Positions 20,723 through 29,119 of a stretch of DNA of 64,000 nucleotides are shown here, piece by piece (position 1 is the first letter of the stretch; each line of letters begins with the position of its first letter). The notes below the pieces were generated by a model. It worked only from the letters and a program-made list of their open reading frames with translations. It did not search any database and had not been told where the DNA came from. Source of the DNA: Microbacteriaceae bacterium (GTDB lineage: Bacteria > Actinomycetota > Actinomycetes > Actinomycetales > Microbacteriaceae); the NCBI GenBank assembly GCA_031177985.1, contig JAPSJW010000002.1:124001-188000 (forward strand), written 5' to 3'. The position numbers were made by a program, and so were the translations under genes.

Positions 20723-21631
20723 ATGCAGCAGCGCACAATCGGCGATGTCGAGGTCTCGGCGATCGGACTCGGCGGCATGCCGATGTCGATCGAAGGCCGG
20801 CCCGACGAGGAGCGGTCGATCGCGACGATCCACGCCGCTCTCGAGGAGGAGGTCACCTTCATCGACACGGCCGACGCGTACCACCTGCACGCGGACGAGG
20901 TCGGTCACAACGAGACCCTGATCGCGCGGGCGCTGCGCAGCTGGGGTGGCGACACCTCCGACATCATCGTCGCGACCAAGGGTGGGCACCTGCGCCCGGG
21001 CGACGGCAGCTGGACCCTCAACGGCCGTCCCGAGTACCTCAAGGAGGCCGCCAAGGCATCGGCCAAGCGCCTCGGCGTCGAGGCGATCGGCCTGTACCAG
21101 TTCCACCGGCCCGACCCCGAGGTGACCTACGCGGACTCGGTCGGGGCGCTCGCCGAGCTGCTCGACGAGGGCGTCATCCGCATGGCCGGCATCTCGAATG
21201 CGAACCCCGACCAGATCCACGAGGCCAACGAGGTGCTCGGCGGGCGTCTCGTCTCGGTGCAGAACCAGTTCTCGCCGCGGTTCCTGTCGAGCCGCCCCGA
21301 GCTCGAACTGTGCAACCACCTCGGCATCGCGTTCCTGCCCTGGAGCCCGCTCGGCGGCATCGCCCGCGCGTCTGAACTCGGCGGGGAGTTCGGCGCCTTC
21401 CAGTCGCTCGCCGACAAGCACGGCGTCAGCCCGCATCAGGTGGCCCTCGCCTGGGAGCTCGCGCTCGCGCCCATCGTCATCCCGATCCCGGGAGCATCGC
21501 GACCCGAGAGCATCCGCGACTCGGTGAAGGCCGCGCACCTCGAGCTCACGGCCGACGAGATCGCCGAGCTGTCGGAGGTCGTCGGCGGCGGCGGTGTTTC
21601 GGAGACCGATGCATCCGAATCCGAGCGGTAG
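20723..21631 (+). CDS. Aldo/keto reductase
   Basis: A 302-residue NADPH-dependent AKR barrel. Catalytic residues appear as FIDTADAYHLH (Asp, Tyr), ATKGGHLRPG (Lys) and LYQFHRPDPEV (His); the cofactor loop is IPIPGASRPESIRDSVKA. The group resembles AKR11/YghZ-like enzymes acting on small aldehydes or ketones. The start follows GGAAGAGG, and TAGCGT about 60 nt upstream could be the -10 of a leadered transcript. The SDR gene follows two nt after the stop, so they form an operon. Confidence 0.9.
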   Translation: MQQRTIGDVEVSAIGLGGMPMSIEGRPDEERSIATIHAALEEEVTFIDTADAYHLHADEVGHNETLIARALRSWGGDTSDIIVATKGGHLRPGDGSWTLNGRPEYLKEAAKASAKRLGVEAIGLYQFHRPDPEVTYADSVGALAELLDEGVIRMAGISNANPDQIHEANEVLGGRLVSVQNQFSPRFLSSRPELELCNHLGIAFLPWSPLGGIARASELGGEFGAFQSLADKHGVSPHQVALAWELALAPIVIPIPGASRPESIRDSVKAAHLELTADEIAELSEVVGGGGVSETDASESER

Positions 21632-21633
21632 CC

Positions 21634-22569
21634 ATGGCCGACTGGACGACCGACGACATGCCGTCGCAGGTCGGTCGCACCGTCGTGGTCACCGGCTCGA
21701 CGACGGGGCTCGGGCTGCACACCGCCATCGCGTTCGCCGAGCGGGGCGCCCGCGTGCTGCTGGCGAACCGACCGAGCGAACGAGCGGATGCCGCGCTCCG
21801 GCGGGTGCGCGGCATCGGCACCGCGGTCGACGCCTCGTCGGTCGAGCTGGACCTCGCGAGCCCTGACTCGGTGCGGGAGGCGGCGGACGAGATCCGCGAC
21901 CTCGCGCCCGGCGGCATCGACGTGCTCATCAACAACGCGGGCGTCATGGCGCCGCCGCTGCGCATCACCGCTGAGGGCTTCGAGTCGCAGTGGGCGACGA
22001 ACGTGCTCGGTCCGGTCGCGCTGACCTGGATGCTGCTGCCCCTGATGCGGGACCGCGCCGGCGCGCGGGTCGTCACGGTCAGCAGCCTGGCGCACCGCAG
22101 CGGCGACTTCGATCCGGTCGGTGTGCAGACGGTGATGCGCGGCCACGACTATCGCGCGAGCCTCGTCTACAGCCAGACGAAGCTCGCGGACCTCGTGTTC
22201 GCCCGCCAGCTCGACCGTCGGCTGCGGAGGGCCGGATGGGGCGTGCGCAGCGTCGCCGCGCACCCGGGCATCGCACGATCGCAGATCGCAGCCGGTCCGG
22301 TGGCGGATGCCCCGGTCGCCGTGCAGCGCACCGTGCAGGCGCTCTGGAACGCGATCGCCCAGCCGACGCACAAGGCGGTCTGGCCGATCCTGTTCGCCGC
22401 GACCTTCCCCGGCGTGCGCGGCGGCTACTTCATCGGCCCGCGCGGACCCTTCGCGCTGCGCGGCAAGCCGACCGCGTCGCAGGGCTCACCGCGCTCCCGC
22501 GACGAGGAGTTCGCGGCGGAGGTCTGGGAGCTGCTCGAGCGGACGACCGGGGTGACGTCGCCGGTGTGA
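21634..22569 (+). CDS. SDR-family oxidoreductase
   Basis: A 311-residue classical/extended-length SDR similar in layout to retinol dehydrogenase-like enzymes. Motifs: TGSTTGLG cofactor site, INNAGVM, Ser in TVSSLAHRSG, and the YSQTK catalytic Tyr/Lys. The C-terminal third (KAVWPILFAATFPGVRGGYF) is the substrate lid. It starts two nt after the aldo/keto reductase stop and probably acts on related carbonyl compounds, though no pathway is evident. Confidence 0.88.
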   Translation: MADWTTDDMPSQVGRTVVVTGSTTGLGLHTAIAFAERGARVLLANRPSERADAALRRVRGIGTAVDASSVELDLASPDSVREAADEIRDLAPGGIDVLINNAGVMAPPLRITAEGFESQWATNVLGPVALTWMLLPLMRDRAGARVVTVSSLAHRSGDFDPVGVQTVMRGHDYRASLVYSQTKLADLVFARQLDRRLRRAGWGVRSVAAHPGIARSQIAAGPVADAPVAVQRTVQALWNAIAQPTHKAVWPILFAATFPGVRGGYFIGPRGPFALRGKPTASQGSPRSRDEEFAAEVWELLERTTGVTSPV

Positions 22570-22612
22570 GGAGCGGGCACCTCCGGCTCGCGCGGCGCTG
22601 CTCGCGCGCGCT

Positions 22613-23863
22613 TCAGCGGGCGAGAGCCTCCGCGTCTCGCGCGTGGGTCGCCGCGCGGCGGGCGGCGTCGAGGGCGAGCACCGGATCCGCCTCGGCCTCG
22701 GCGAGGGCGAGCTGCCGTTCCGCCTCGGCGAGCCAGGACCTGGCGCGCACGTCGCGGCTGCCGCGCACGACCGACTCGGCGACCCCGATCTGGCTGCGCG
22801 CGGTGACGAGCGCTCCGGCGAGGGCGGCCCGGGCGTGCTCCAGACGGTCGCGCTGGTTGCGGGCCGAGGCGAGCGCCGCGTCGAGGCGGGCTCCGGCGAC
22901 CTGGAAGCGCTCGAGCTCCGCGAACGGATCCAGCGGGTCTGCGGGGCGCTTCGCGAGCTCCGCATCGAGCGCGGCGACCGCCTCGGCGATCTCGGACGCG
23001 GTCTCCGGATCCGGCGCGGACACCGCGCGCGCCTCCGCCACATCCGCTGCGGCACGGGTGCGCTCGGTGCGCGCCGCCTCCGCCGCACTGTCCAGTTCCC
23101 GCGCGATTCGCTCCGCGGTGTCGAGGGCGACCGTCGCGCGGTGCAGCGCGTCGGCGGCGCGGTCGAGGTGCTCGGTCAGCGGGGCGCGACCGCCGAGGCC
23201 GGCGGACGCCGCATCCGTCGACGACCGCGCCTCGGCGAGCTGCGTCTCGGCCTCAGCGACGGCGGCGGATGCGGGGGCCACGAGGGCGGGCGCGTAACGC
23301 AGCGCCGAGACGGCGTCGCGCACGGCGGCGAGCCGTCGCTCCTGCTCGGTGCTCCGCGCCCGCAGCGACTCCACCGCCGACGGTGCATCCGCTTCACGGC
23401 GTCGGAGCTCCGCGAAGGACCGCTCCTGCTCCGTCAGCGACCGCAGGGCGCGGTCGGTGAGGGCGATGATCTGCAGCGTCCACTCCCGGGTGCGGGTGAC
23501 CGATTCCGGGTAGGGGTCCTGGAGGGCGTGCTGCAGGCGGAACGCCTCCGTCACGTCGGCGCGCGCGGCCGCGATCGTCTCGGCGAAGGGGCGGGTGGCG
23601 TCGTCGCCGAACTGGGCCTGCGCGAAGCCGAGCTCCTGCGTGGCGCCGGCGAGCGCGTCATCCGCTCGCACCAGCTGTATCCCCGCGCGCTGGCCGAGGA
23701 CGGCGGCGGCCGACTCCGGCCGGGACGCGCCGCGACGGCGGAAGAGCACCACCAGCCCGACGACCAGCAGCGCCGCGAGCAGCACGACGAGGGTGGCGAC
23801 GAACAGGGTCGCGTTGCGCGCGACCTCGGATGCGGCGAGTGCGAGGAAGGGACCGCGCGGCAT
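22613..23863 (-). CDS. Membrane-anchored long coiled-coil protein
   Basis: A 416-residue protein: an N-terminal membrane helix (ATLFVATLVVLLAALLVVGL), a short RRRG cytoplasmic clamp, then about 370 residues of Ala/Glu/Arg-rich heptads. The region QRAGIQLVRADDALAGATQE ... FGDDATRPFAETIAAARADV is what I associate with the C-terminal part of actinobacterial TPM-domain proteins, but here no TPM domain precedes it. The start is ATG with TACACT (23875-23870) six nt upstream. It is divergent from the pseudo-helicase gene. Probably a structural protein of the envelope; function unknown. Confidence 0.8.
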   Translation of the reverse strand: MPRGPFLALAASEVARNATLFVATLVVLLAALLVVGLVVLFRRRGASRPESAAAVLGQRAGIQLVRADDALAGATQELGFAQAQFGDDATRPFAETIAAARADVTEAFRLQHALQDPYPESVTRTREWTLQIIALTDRALRSLTEQERSFAELRRREADAPSAVESLRARSTEQERRLAAVRDAVSALRYAPALVAPASAAVAEAETQLAEARSSTDAASAGLGGRAPLTEHLDRAADALHRATVALDTAERIARELDSAAEAARTERTRAAADVAEARAVSAPDPETASEIAEAVAALDAELAKRPADPLDPFAELERFQVAGARLDAALASARNQRDRLEHARAALAGALVTARSQIGVAESVVRGSRDVRARSWLAEAERQLALAEAEADPVLALDAARRAATHARDAEALAR

Positions 23864-23994
23864 GGCGCCAGTGTACGGCGGGCGGATGTCGCGAAACTCC
23901 CTGTTCCTGCCCGGTTTCACGCGGTTGTCGACCTAGGGTGACCGGTGTGTGGCGTGCCGATAGACATCACGACGACTTCCTGCAGGAGGATGAC

Positions 23995-26900
23995 GTGCAC
24001 GACGACGCCCTGAACCCGGTGTCGAACGCGACGGCCCCTCATGTCCTCAGCCTCGGTGACCCGAAGCTCGCGGCGGCGAACATCGCCGAGCCGCAGTGGG
24101 ACGCCTGGCGCCACGAGCTTGCCTCGCTCGGCGGCCGCTCACCGCTGCTGCACTTCGACGACTCCCCACGCACCCGCATCGAGCTGAGCACGACCCACCC
24201 CGGCGGTCTCGCCCAGTTCATCACCGGCAAGACGACGCTGCTGTCGAACCTCATCCGCGACGACCTCGCCCTGCGAGCCGCCCGGGTCGCCGCGGAGGCG
24301 ATCGCCGCCAAGGGTCTCGAGCTGCAGTCCACACGCGGCATCGACTCCGTCCGGCTCGGCATCGGCATCGCCGAGTGGACGGTCGACGAGGAGGACTTCC
24401 GCGCTCCGGTGCTGCTGCGCCCGCTCGCCATCCGTCGTCACGGTCGCGACTTCGAGGTCAAGCTGCGCGGACGCCCGTACCTCAACCCCGCACTCGCACG
24501 CGCCCTGTCGCGGCAGTTCGGCATCCAGCTCGACCCCGACGCCTTCGTCGCGCTGACCGAGGAGGACGGCAGCTTTAAGCCGAACCCGGTCATCGACCGG
24601 CTGCGCGGACTCACCGGCCACCTCGAGTGGTTCAACGTGCAGCCGCGCCTCGTGGTCTCGTCGTTCGCCGAGGTCGCGGAGCCACTCGTCGCCGACGCCC
24701 GCACCTTCGAGCACCCTGTGCTGGATGCGCTGGCCGGCAACACGAGCGCCCGCTGGGCGGTCGAGGAGTCGTTCAACCCGACCGAGGCGGCTCCGGCCGA
24801 CGAGCGTCCGCCGCAGACCGACAACCTGCTGCTCGACGCCGACGCGGAGCAGGAGCACGTGCTCGCGCAGATCGCCGCCGGCAACTCGGTCGTCGTGAAG
24901 ACCCTGCCCGGCACGGGCGGAACCCAGACGATCGTCAACGCGATCGGGGCCCTCGTCGCGCAGAACAAGCGCGTGCTCGTCACGAGCCCGCGCCGCGCCT
25001 CTCTCGACGGCGTCGTGGAGCGACTCGGCGACATCGGCCTGCCGGGGCTCGCAGTCGCCCCGGCGACCCTGCGCCGGGACCTGCTGAAGTCGATCTCGCG
25101 CAACGAGAAGGCGAAGAAACCGAACCTCGGCGAGGTCGACGACGCGCTCGTGCGCCTGCGCAAGGTGCTCCTCGACTACCGCGGAGCGCTGGCCAAGGCC
25201 GACCCGGTGCTCGGCGTGAGCGTGCTCGACTGCGTCACCGAGCTCAGCCGCCTGGCCCTGCTGCCGACTCCGCCGAGCACGACCGCGCGGCTCAGCCGCC
25301 GATCGGTCGAGGCCCTCGCCACCAACCGCAAGCGCGTCGCGGAGACGATGGTGCAGGCTGCCCGCCTCGGCGAGTTTAAGTACGGGCCGGGCGACTCGCC
25401 CTGGTACGGCGCCCAGTTCGCGACCGGTGAGGCCGCCACACGCGCTCACGAGCTCGCGAAGCAGCTGCACGCCGAGACCCTGCCGCGCCTGCTCGTGCGG
25501 GCCGAGGCCCTGCTCTCGCAGACCCGGCTGCGCCCGTTCCAGAACCTGCACGAGCTGGGCGTCTACCTGCGCCTGCTCGTCGACACCCGGGACACGCTCG
25601 ACCGTTTCCTGCCGGTCGTCTACGACCGCTCGCTCAGCGAGCTCATCGCCGCGACCGCGTCCCGCCGGGAGACGCCCGAGATGTCGGGCGCGAACCGACG
25701 TCGGTTGCGCAAGCTCGCCAAGGAGTACGTGCGCCCGGGCGTGCACGTCAGCGATCTGCACGAGGCGCTCATGCGCATCCAGCAGCAGCGCATCCTCTGG
25801 CAGCGTTACGTCGCCGATGGCGTGAACCCCGACGTGCCGGTGGGCATCGCGGATGTGCAGGTCGCCTACCAGCAGGTGACGCAGGACCTCGCGGCACTCG
25901 ACGACCCGCTGGGTCGCCACACCCGCGAAGAGCAGCTCGCGTCGCTGCCGATCCACCAGCTCTCGCAGATCATCGAGGGGCTCGCCGCCGAGTCCGACGT
26001 GCTGCACAACCTCCAGGAGCGCACGCAGCTCATGGCGACGCTGCGCGACCTCGAGGTGACGCCGCTGATCTCCGACCTCGCCATCCGTCACGTGCCAGAG
26101 GAGGAGGTCGCGCACGAGCTCGAGCTCGCCTGGTGGACCTCCGCGCTCGAGTCGCTGCTCGAAGCGGACCGCGCGCTGCTCGGCGCGAACACCTCGGTGC
26201 TCGACCGGCTCGAGGCCGACTTCCGGCTCGTCGACGAGGCGCACGTCTCGGGCAGCGCCCAGCTGCTCGCCTGGCAGCTCGCGGAGAACTGGAAGATCGG
26301 GCTCGTCGACTGGCCCGACGAAGCGCAGGCGCTGCGCAAGACCCTGCTGCGCGAGAACGTCACGGCGTTCGGCCTGCAGATCAGCGCGCCGCACCTGTCG
26401 CGCGCCGTCGCGCCCGTCTGGGTCGCGTCGCCCTACGAGGTGCCCCTGATCGCCGACACCATGCCGTTCGACACGGTGGTGCTCGTCGACGCCGGAGCCA
26501 CGACCCTGACGGAGAACGTCGCGGCCATCCGCCGCGGCAAGCAGGTCGTCGCCTTCGGCGACCCCGTGACGCAGACCCCGGCACCGTTCGAGGTGGCGGT
26601 CGCGGCCGAGCCCGCGGCATCCGCCCCCGTCGACCTGCATACCGAGTCGGCGCTCGCGAAGCTCTCCACGCTCATGCCGACGCTCTCGCTCACGCGCAGC
26701 TACCGGCCGGGCGGCGAGGACCTCGCGGAGCTCGTCAACCGGCGGTTCTACGGCGGACGGATCGTGTCGATCCCGTGGGCCGGGAGCTTCCTCGGCCACG
26801 GCAGCCTCGCGCTCGAGTACGTCGAGAACGGGCAGGGCCTGCCCGACCCTGACAGCGGCGCCGTCGAGAGCACGGATGCCGAAGTGAACCGCGTCGTCGA

Positions 26901-27687
26901 GCTCGTGCTCGAGCACGCCCGCCGTCGGCCGCACGAGTCGCTCATGGTCATCACCGCGAGCGAGAAGCACGCCGTGCGCGTGCAGCAGGCCGTGTTCCAG
27001 GCGGCCTCGTCGCGCGGCGAGGTCACCGAGTTCCTGCTGCGCGACGGCGCCGAGCCGTTCGCCGTGCTCACGATCGAGCAGGCGACCGCGCTCAGCCGTG
27101 ACAGGGTCATCTTCTCGATCGGCTTCGGGCGCACCCCGCACGGCCGCGTGCTCAGCGACTTCGGCGCTCTCGGCGCCCCCGGCGGCGACCGCCTGCTCGC
27201 GGTCGCGATGACCAGGGCCAGGCGCTCGATGGTGATCGTGAGCTGCTTCCGCTCGTCCGACATCGACGAGACACGGATGCAGAACGGCGCGATCGCCCTC
27301 GCCGAGATCCTCGACGACATCGGAGCCCGTGCCGAGCTGCAGTCGCCCGCGGACGAGAGCGACCCCATGCTCGTCGATCTCGGTCGTCGCCTCGAGGCCC
27401 GGGGCATCCGTGTCGCTCTTGGGCACCGGGGCAAGCTCGGCCTCGTCGCGGCGAACGGCGGCGTGTGCGCCACGATCGAGACCGACACCCTGCTGCACAG
27501 GTCGAGCCTGCGCGAGTCGCTGCGGCTGCGCCCCGAGGTGCTGCGGCGGCTCGGCTGGCACTACGTGAGGGTGCACTCGTTCGAGCTCTTCAGCGACCCG
27601 GAGTCGGTAGCGTCGCGCGTCGCCGAGATGCTCGGCGTCGACCCGGCGCCCCGCACGGAGCCGATCTCGGTTGTCCGACAGGGCTGA
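23995..27687 (+). CDS. Superfamily-1 helicase-like protein with degenerate ATPase motifs
   Basis: A 1,230-residue protein with Upf1/Dna2-like (AAA_11/AAA_12) layout. Walker A reads LPGTGGTQT (304-312), with Gly309 where the catalytic Lys belongs. Walker B reads FDTVVLVDAGA (825-835), with Ala833 where the Glu belongs. Later motifs persist: TRSYRPGGEDLAELVNRRFY (motif IV-like) and VAMTRARRS (motif VI, R1074/R1076). The last 130 residues resemble a decayed PD-(D/E)xK/Vsr-like nuclease domain (CATIETD ... RPEVLRRLGWHYVRVHSFELF), which is tentative. The start is GTG because AGGAGG precedes it by five nt. The long conserved frame says it is expressed; catalysis is doubtful. Confidence 0.75.
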   Translation: MHDDALNPVSNATAPHVLSLGDPKLAAANIAEPQWDAWRHELASLGGRSPLLHFDDSPRTRIELSTTHPGGLAQFITGKTTLLSNLIRDDLALRAARVAAEAIAAKGLELQSTRGIDSVRLGIGIAEWTVDEEDFRAPVLLRPLAIRRHGRDFEVKLRGRPYLNPALARALSRQFGIQLDPDAFVALTEEDGSFKPNPVIDRLRGLTGHLEWFNVQPRLVVSSFAEVAEPLVADARTFEHPVLDALAGNTSARWAVEESFNPTEAAPADERPPQTDNLLLDADAEQEHVLAQIAAGNSVVVKTLPGTGGTQTIVNAIGALVAQNKRVLVTSPRRASLDGVVERLGDIGLPGLAVAPATLRRDLLKSISRNEKAKKPNLGEVDDALVRLRKVLLDYRGALAKADPVLGVSVLDCVTELSRLALLPTPPSTTARLSRRSVEALATNRKRVAETMVQAARLGEFKYGPGDSPWYGAQFATGEAATRAHELAKQLHAETLPRLLVRAEALLSQTRLRPFQNLHELGVYLRLLVDTRDTLDRFLPVVYDRSLSELIAATASRRETPEMSGANRRRLRKLAKEYVRPGVHVSDLHEALMRIQQQRILWQRYVADGVNPDVPVGIADVQVAYQQVTQDLAALDDPLGRHTREEQLASLPIHQLSQIIEGLAAESDVLHNLQERTQLMATLRDLEVTPLISDLAIRHVPEEEVAHELELAWWTSALESLLEADRALLGANTSVLDRLEADFRLVDEAHVSGSAQLLAWQLAENWKIGLVDWPDEAQALRKTLLRENVTAFGLQISAPHLSRAVAPVWVASPYEVPLIADTMPFDTVVLVDAGATTLTENVAAIRRGKQVVAFGDPVTQTPAPFEVAVAAEPAASAPVDLHTESALAKLSTLMPTLSLTRSYRPGGEDLAELVNRRFYGGRIVSIPWAGSFLGHGSLALEYVENGQGLPDPDSGAVESTDAEVNRVVELVLEHARRRPHESLMVITASEKHAVRVQQAVFQAASSRGEVTEFLLRDGAEPFAVLTIEQATALSRDRVIFSIGFGRTPHGRVLSDFGALGAPGGDRLLAVAMTRARRSMVIVSCFRSSDIDETRMQNGAIALAEILDDIGARAELQSPADESDPMLVDLGRRLEARGIRVALGHRGKLGLVAANGGVCATIETDTLLHRSSLRESLRLRPEVLRRLGWHYVRVHSFELFSDPESVASRVAEMLGVDPAPRTEPISVVRQG

Positions 27688-27967
27688 CGACGCTGCGTCG
27701 TCGGGGCAGGCTTCGCCGCCGTCGTCTGGCGACGCTCTGCCGTCGTCTGGCGACGCTCCGCCGTCGTCTGGCGACGCTCCGCCGTCGTCTGGCGACTCTT
27801 CGCCGCCGCCGTCCGGCGAGGCCTCTCCTGCACCGCGGCGTCGACCGCGGCGGGTGCGGACGGAACCGCCGCCCGGCAGCGATCCGTCCCCCCTGCCCGA
27901 GCCTGAACGTCACTCGGAGACGGAGAACGACGACCGCCTGAAGGCGGACAAGCCCCCGCACTACTGA
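27671..27967 (+). CDS. Low-complexity protein with 21-bp repeat expansion and charged C-terminus
   Basis: A 98-residue protein starting at TTG, overlapping the helicase-like gene by 17 nt. Residues 15-50 are repeats of SSGDAPP encoded by 21-bp units; the C-terminal half is Pro/Arg-rich and ends ENDDRLKADKPPHY. I associate that ending with small hypothetical proteins of Microbacteriaceae, so the repeats look inserted in a real gene. A GGAG lies nine nt before the TTG. Function unknown, likely disordered. Confidence 0.6.
   Translation: MSDRADDAASSGQASPPSSGDALPSSGDAPPSSGDAPPSSGDSSPPPSGEASPAPRRRPRRVRTEPPPGSDPSPLPEPERHSETENDDRLKADKPPHY
27713..27820 (+). repeat. Five tandem units of a 21-bp coding minisatellite
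   Basis: Units 27713-27733, 27734-27754, 27755-27775 and 27776-27796 are 21 bp each, differing at one to three positions (type unit GCTCCGCCGTCGTCTGGCGA plus C). The fifth (27797-27820) is 24 bp and diverged. The length keeps the reading frame, so copy number can change without breaking the gene. Confidence 0.9.
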
Positions 27968-28030
27968 ACGGGCTCGGCCGCGTCTGGCCTCTTCCTGCGG
28001 ATGGTGCGCCGCCCGAGCCAGGAATCGCTC

Positions 28031-28103
28031 CATAGTTCTTTTTTCGCTTCCTGCCGTCCGCGTCAATTGACTCCGACGGCAGAGACGGGAAAAGAAACTA
28101 TCG
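28031..28103. repeat. Long palindromic element with CAATTG core, copy 2
   Basis: The core at 28051-28082 is CTGCCGTC-c-GCGTCAATTGA... closing with CGACGGCAG; flanks add AGTT-C-TTTT on the left pairing with AAAAGAAACT on the right. Relative to copy 1 (10471-10530) it is inverted and matches it along about 70 nt, including flank words TAGTTC and ACGG-AAAAG. It lies between two convergent gene ends, about 35 nt past the mscL stop. Confidence 0.75.
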
Positions 28104-28139
28104 AGCCGGAACGGCGGCGGCTCGGCGATCATGCGGGCG

Positions 28140-28664
28140 CTACGCCGGCTTGCGGGTCTCCGGTGAGCTCTCGTTCGCGAGCGCACCCGCAGCGGCGGGG
28201 TAGGCACCTGCCGAGGCCGGGTCGGCGTGCTTGCCGGGGCCGGCGGCATCCGTGCGGGAGAGCAGGTCGCGGATCTCGGTGAGCAGCTCGACCTCGGACG
28301 GGGGCGTCGTCGCCTTCTCCGCCTCCGACGCTTCCTGCTGCTTCTTGAAGGCCTTCTTGGTGAGGTAGTTGATCGGCGTGACGAGCGCGAAGTAGACGAC
28401 CGCGGCGACCAGCACGAAGTTGATGACGGCCGCGATGACCGCGCCGAAGTACAGCACGGCGGGGTCGCCGCCCATCAGCTTCGGAACGTAGACCGGCAGC
28501 GCCTCGCTGAGGGTGTCCGCGCTGAACAGCGCCCCGATCAGCGGGTTGATCACGCTGTTGACGATCGAGTTGACGATGGCGGTGAACGCCGCGCCGATCA
28601 CCACGGCGACCGCGAGGTCGATCACATTGCCGCGCAGCAGGAACTCGCGGAAACCCTTCAGCAT
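28140..28664 (-). CDS. mscL: Large-conductance mechanosensitive channel MscL
   Basis: A 174-residue osmotic safety valve of the cytoplasmic membrane. It starts with the family signature MLKGFREFLLRGNVIDLAVA followed by VVIGAAFTAIVNSIVNSVI (first span); the periplasmic loop and second span (FGAVIAAVINFVLVAAVVYF) follow. The cytoplasmic helix EVELLTEIRDLLS is the usual bundle. The tail after it is longer than in E. coli (136 residues) and low-complexity. A GAGGGACAGC sequence before the ATG provides the SD. Single gene, convergent with the low-complexity protein gene. Confidence 0.96.
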   Translation of the reverse strand: MLKGFREFLLRGNVIDLAVAVVIGAAFTAIVNSIVNSVINPLIGALFSADTLSEALPVYVPKLMGGDPAVLYFGAVIAAVINFVLVAAVVYFALVTPINYLTKKAFKKQQEASEAEKATTPPSEVELLTEIRDLLSRTDAAGPGKHADPASAGAYPAAAGALANESSPETRKPA

Positions 28665-28713
28665 GCTGTCCCTCTCGTTCGGTGACGGCGGATGGGCGGG
28701 GGACGACGGAGCG

Positions 28714-29094
28714 TCAGCTCGCGGCGGCGCTCGACCCGGACGAGCTCGAGGAGCCGGAGCCCTTGGAGCCCGAGCCCTTGGAGCCCGAGCCCTTCGAGCC
28801 GGAGGACGACGACCCGGACGACGACGACCCGGACGAGGACGACCCGGACGAGGACGCCCCCGAGTCCGACGATCCCGACGAGGAGGACGACGACCCGCCC
28901 TCCGACGACTTCGCTGCCGCGCGCGAGTCGGTGCGGTAGAAGCCCGAGCCCGAGAAGGTCACCCCGACGGGAGAGAACACCTTGCGCAGCACTCCGCCGC
29001 AGTTGGGGCACTCGGTGAGCGCGTCGTCGGTGAACGACTGGTGGATGTCGAAGGCGTGGCTGCACTCTGTGCAGCGGTACGAATAGGTGGGCAC
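28714..29094 (-). CDS. FmdB-type zinc-ribbon protein with long Ser/Gly tail
   Basis: Residues 1-55 are the FmdB regulatory zinc ribbon: MPTYSYRCTECSHAFDIHQS and TECPNCGGVLRKVFSPVGV, with two CxxC pairs. FSGSGFYRTDSR follows, also typical. The remaining 60 residues are Ser/Gly-rich (SSGSSSSGSSSSG, then SKGSG repeated three times from a 15-bp DNA repeat), far longer than in most members. It lies 25 nt downstream of the cyclo-ligase gene, probably co-transcribed. FmdB-like proteins are poorly understood. Confidence 0.88.
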   Translation of the reverse strand: MPTYSYRCTECSHAFDIHQSFTDDALTECPNCGGVLRKVFSPVGVTFSGSGFYRTDSRAAAKSSEGGSSSSSSGSSDSGASSSGSSSSGSSSSGSSSSGSKGSGSKGSGSKGSGSSSSSGSSAAAS

Positions 29095-29119
29095 TGAAGT
29101 CCTCGCGAGAAGGGCGGTG

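Noticed and set aside
24139-27576. An 1,145-codon open frame antisense to the helicase-like gene
   Set aside because: Same codon-bias artefact; the translated sequence is low-complexity (VRRG-, DLERR-type) and lacks start signals.
27713-27820. Tandem repeats considered as a possible CRISPR array
   Set aside because: The 21-bp units are directly adjacent with no spacers and keep a reading frame; no cas genes are present.
28682-28939. Plus-strand frame encoding an acidic EPEPLEPEP repeat protein
   Set aside because: It is the exact complement of the FmdB-like Ser/Gly tail; the zinc-ribbon gene on the minus strand is clearly the real one.
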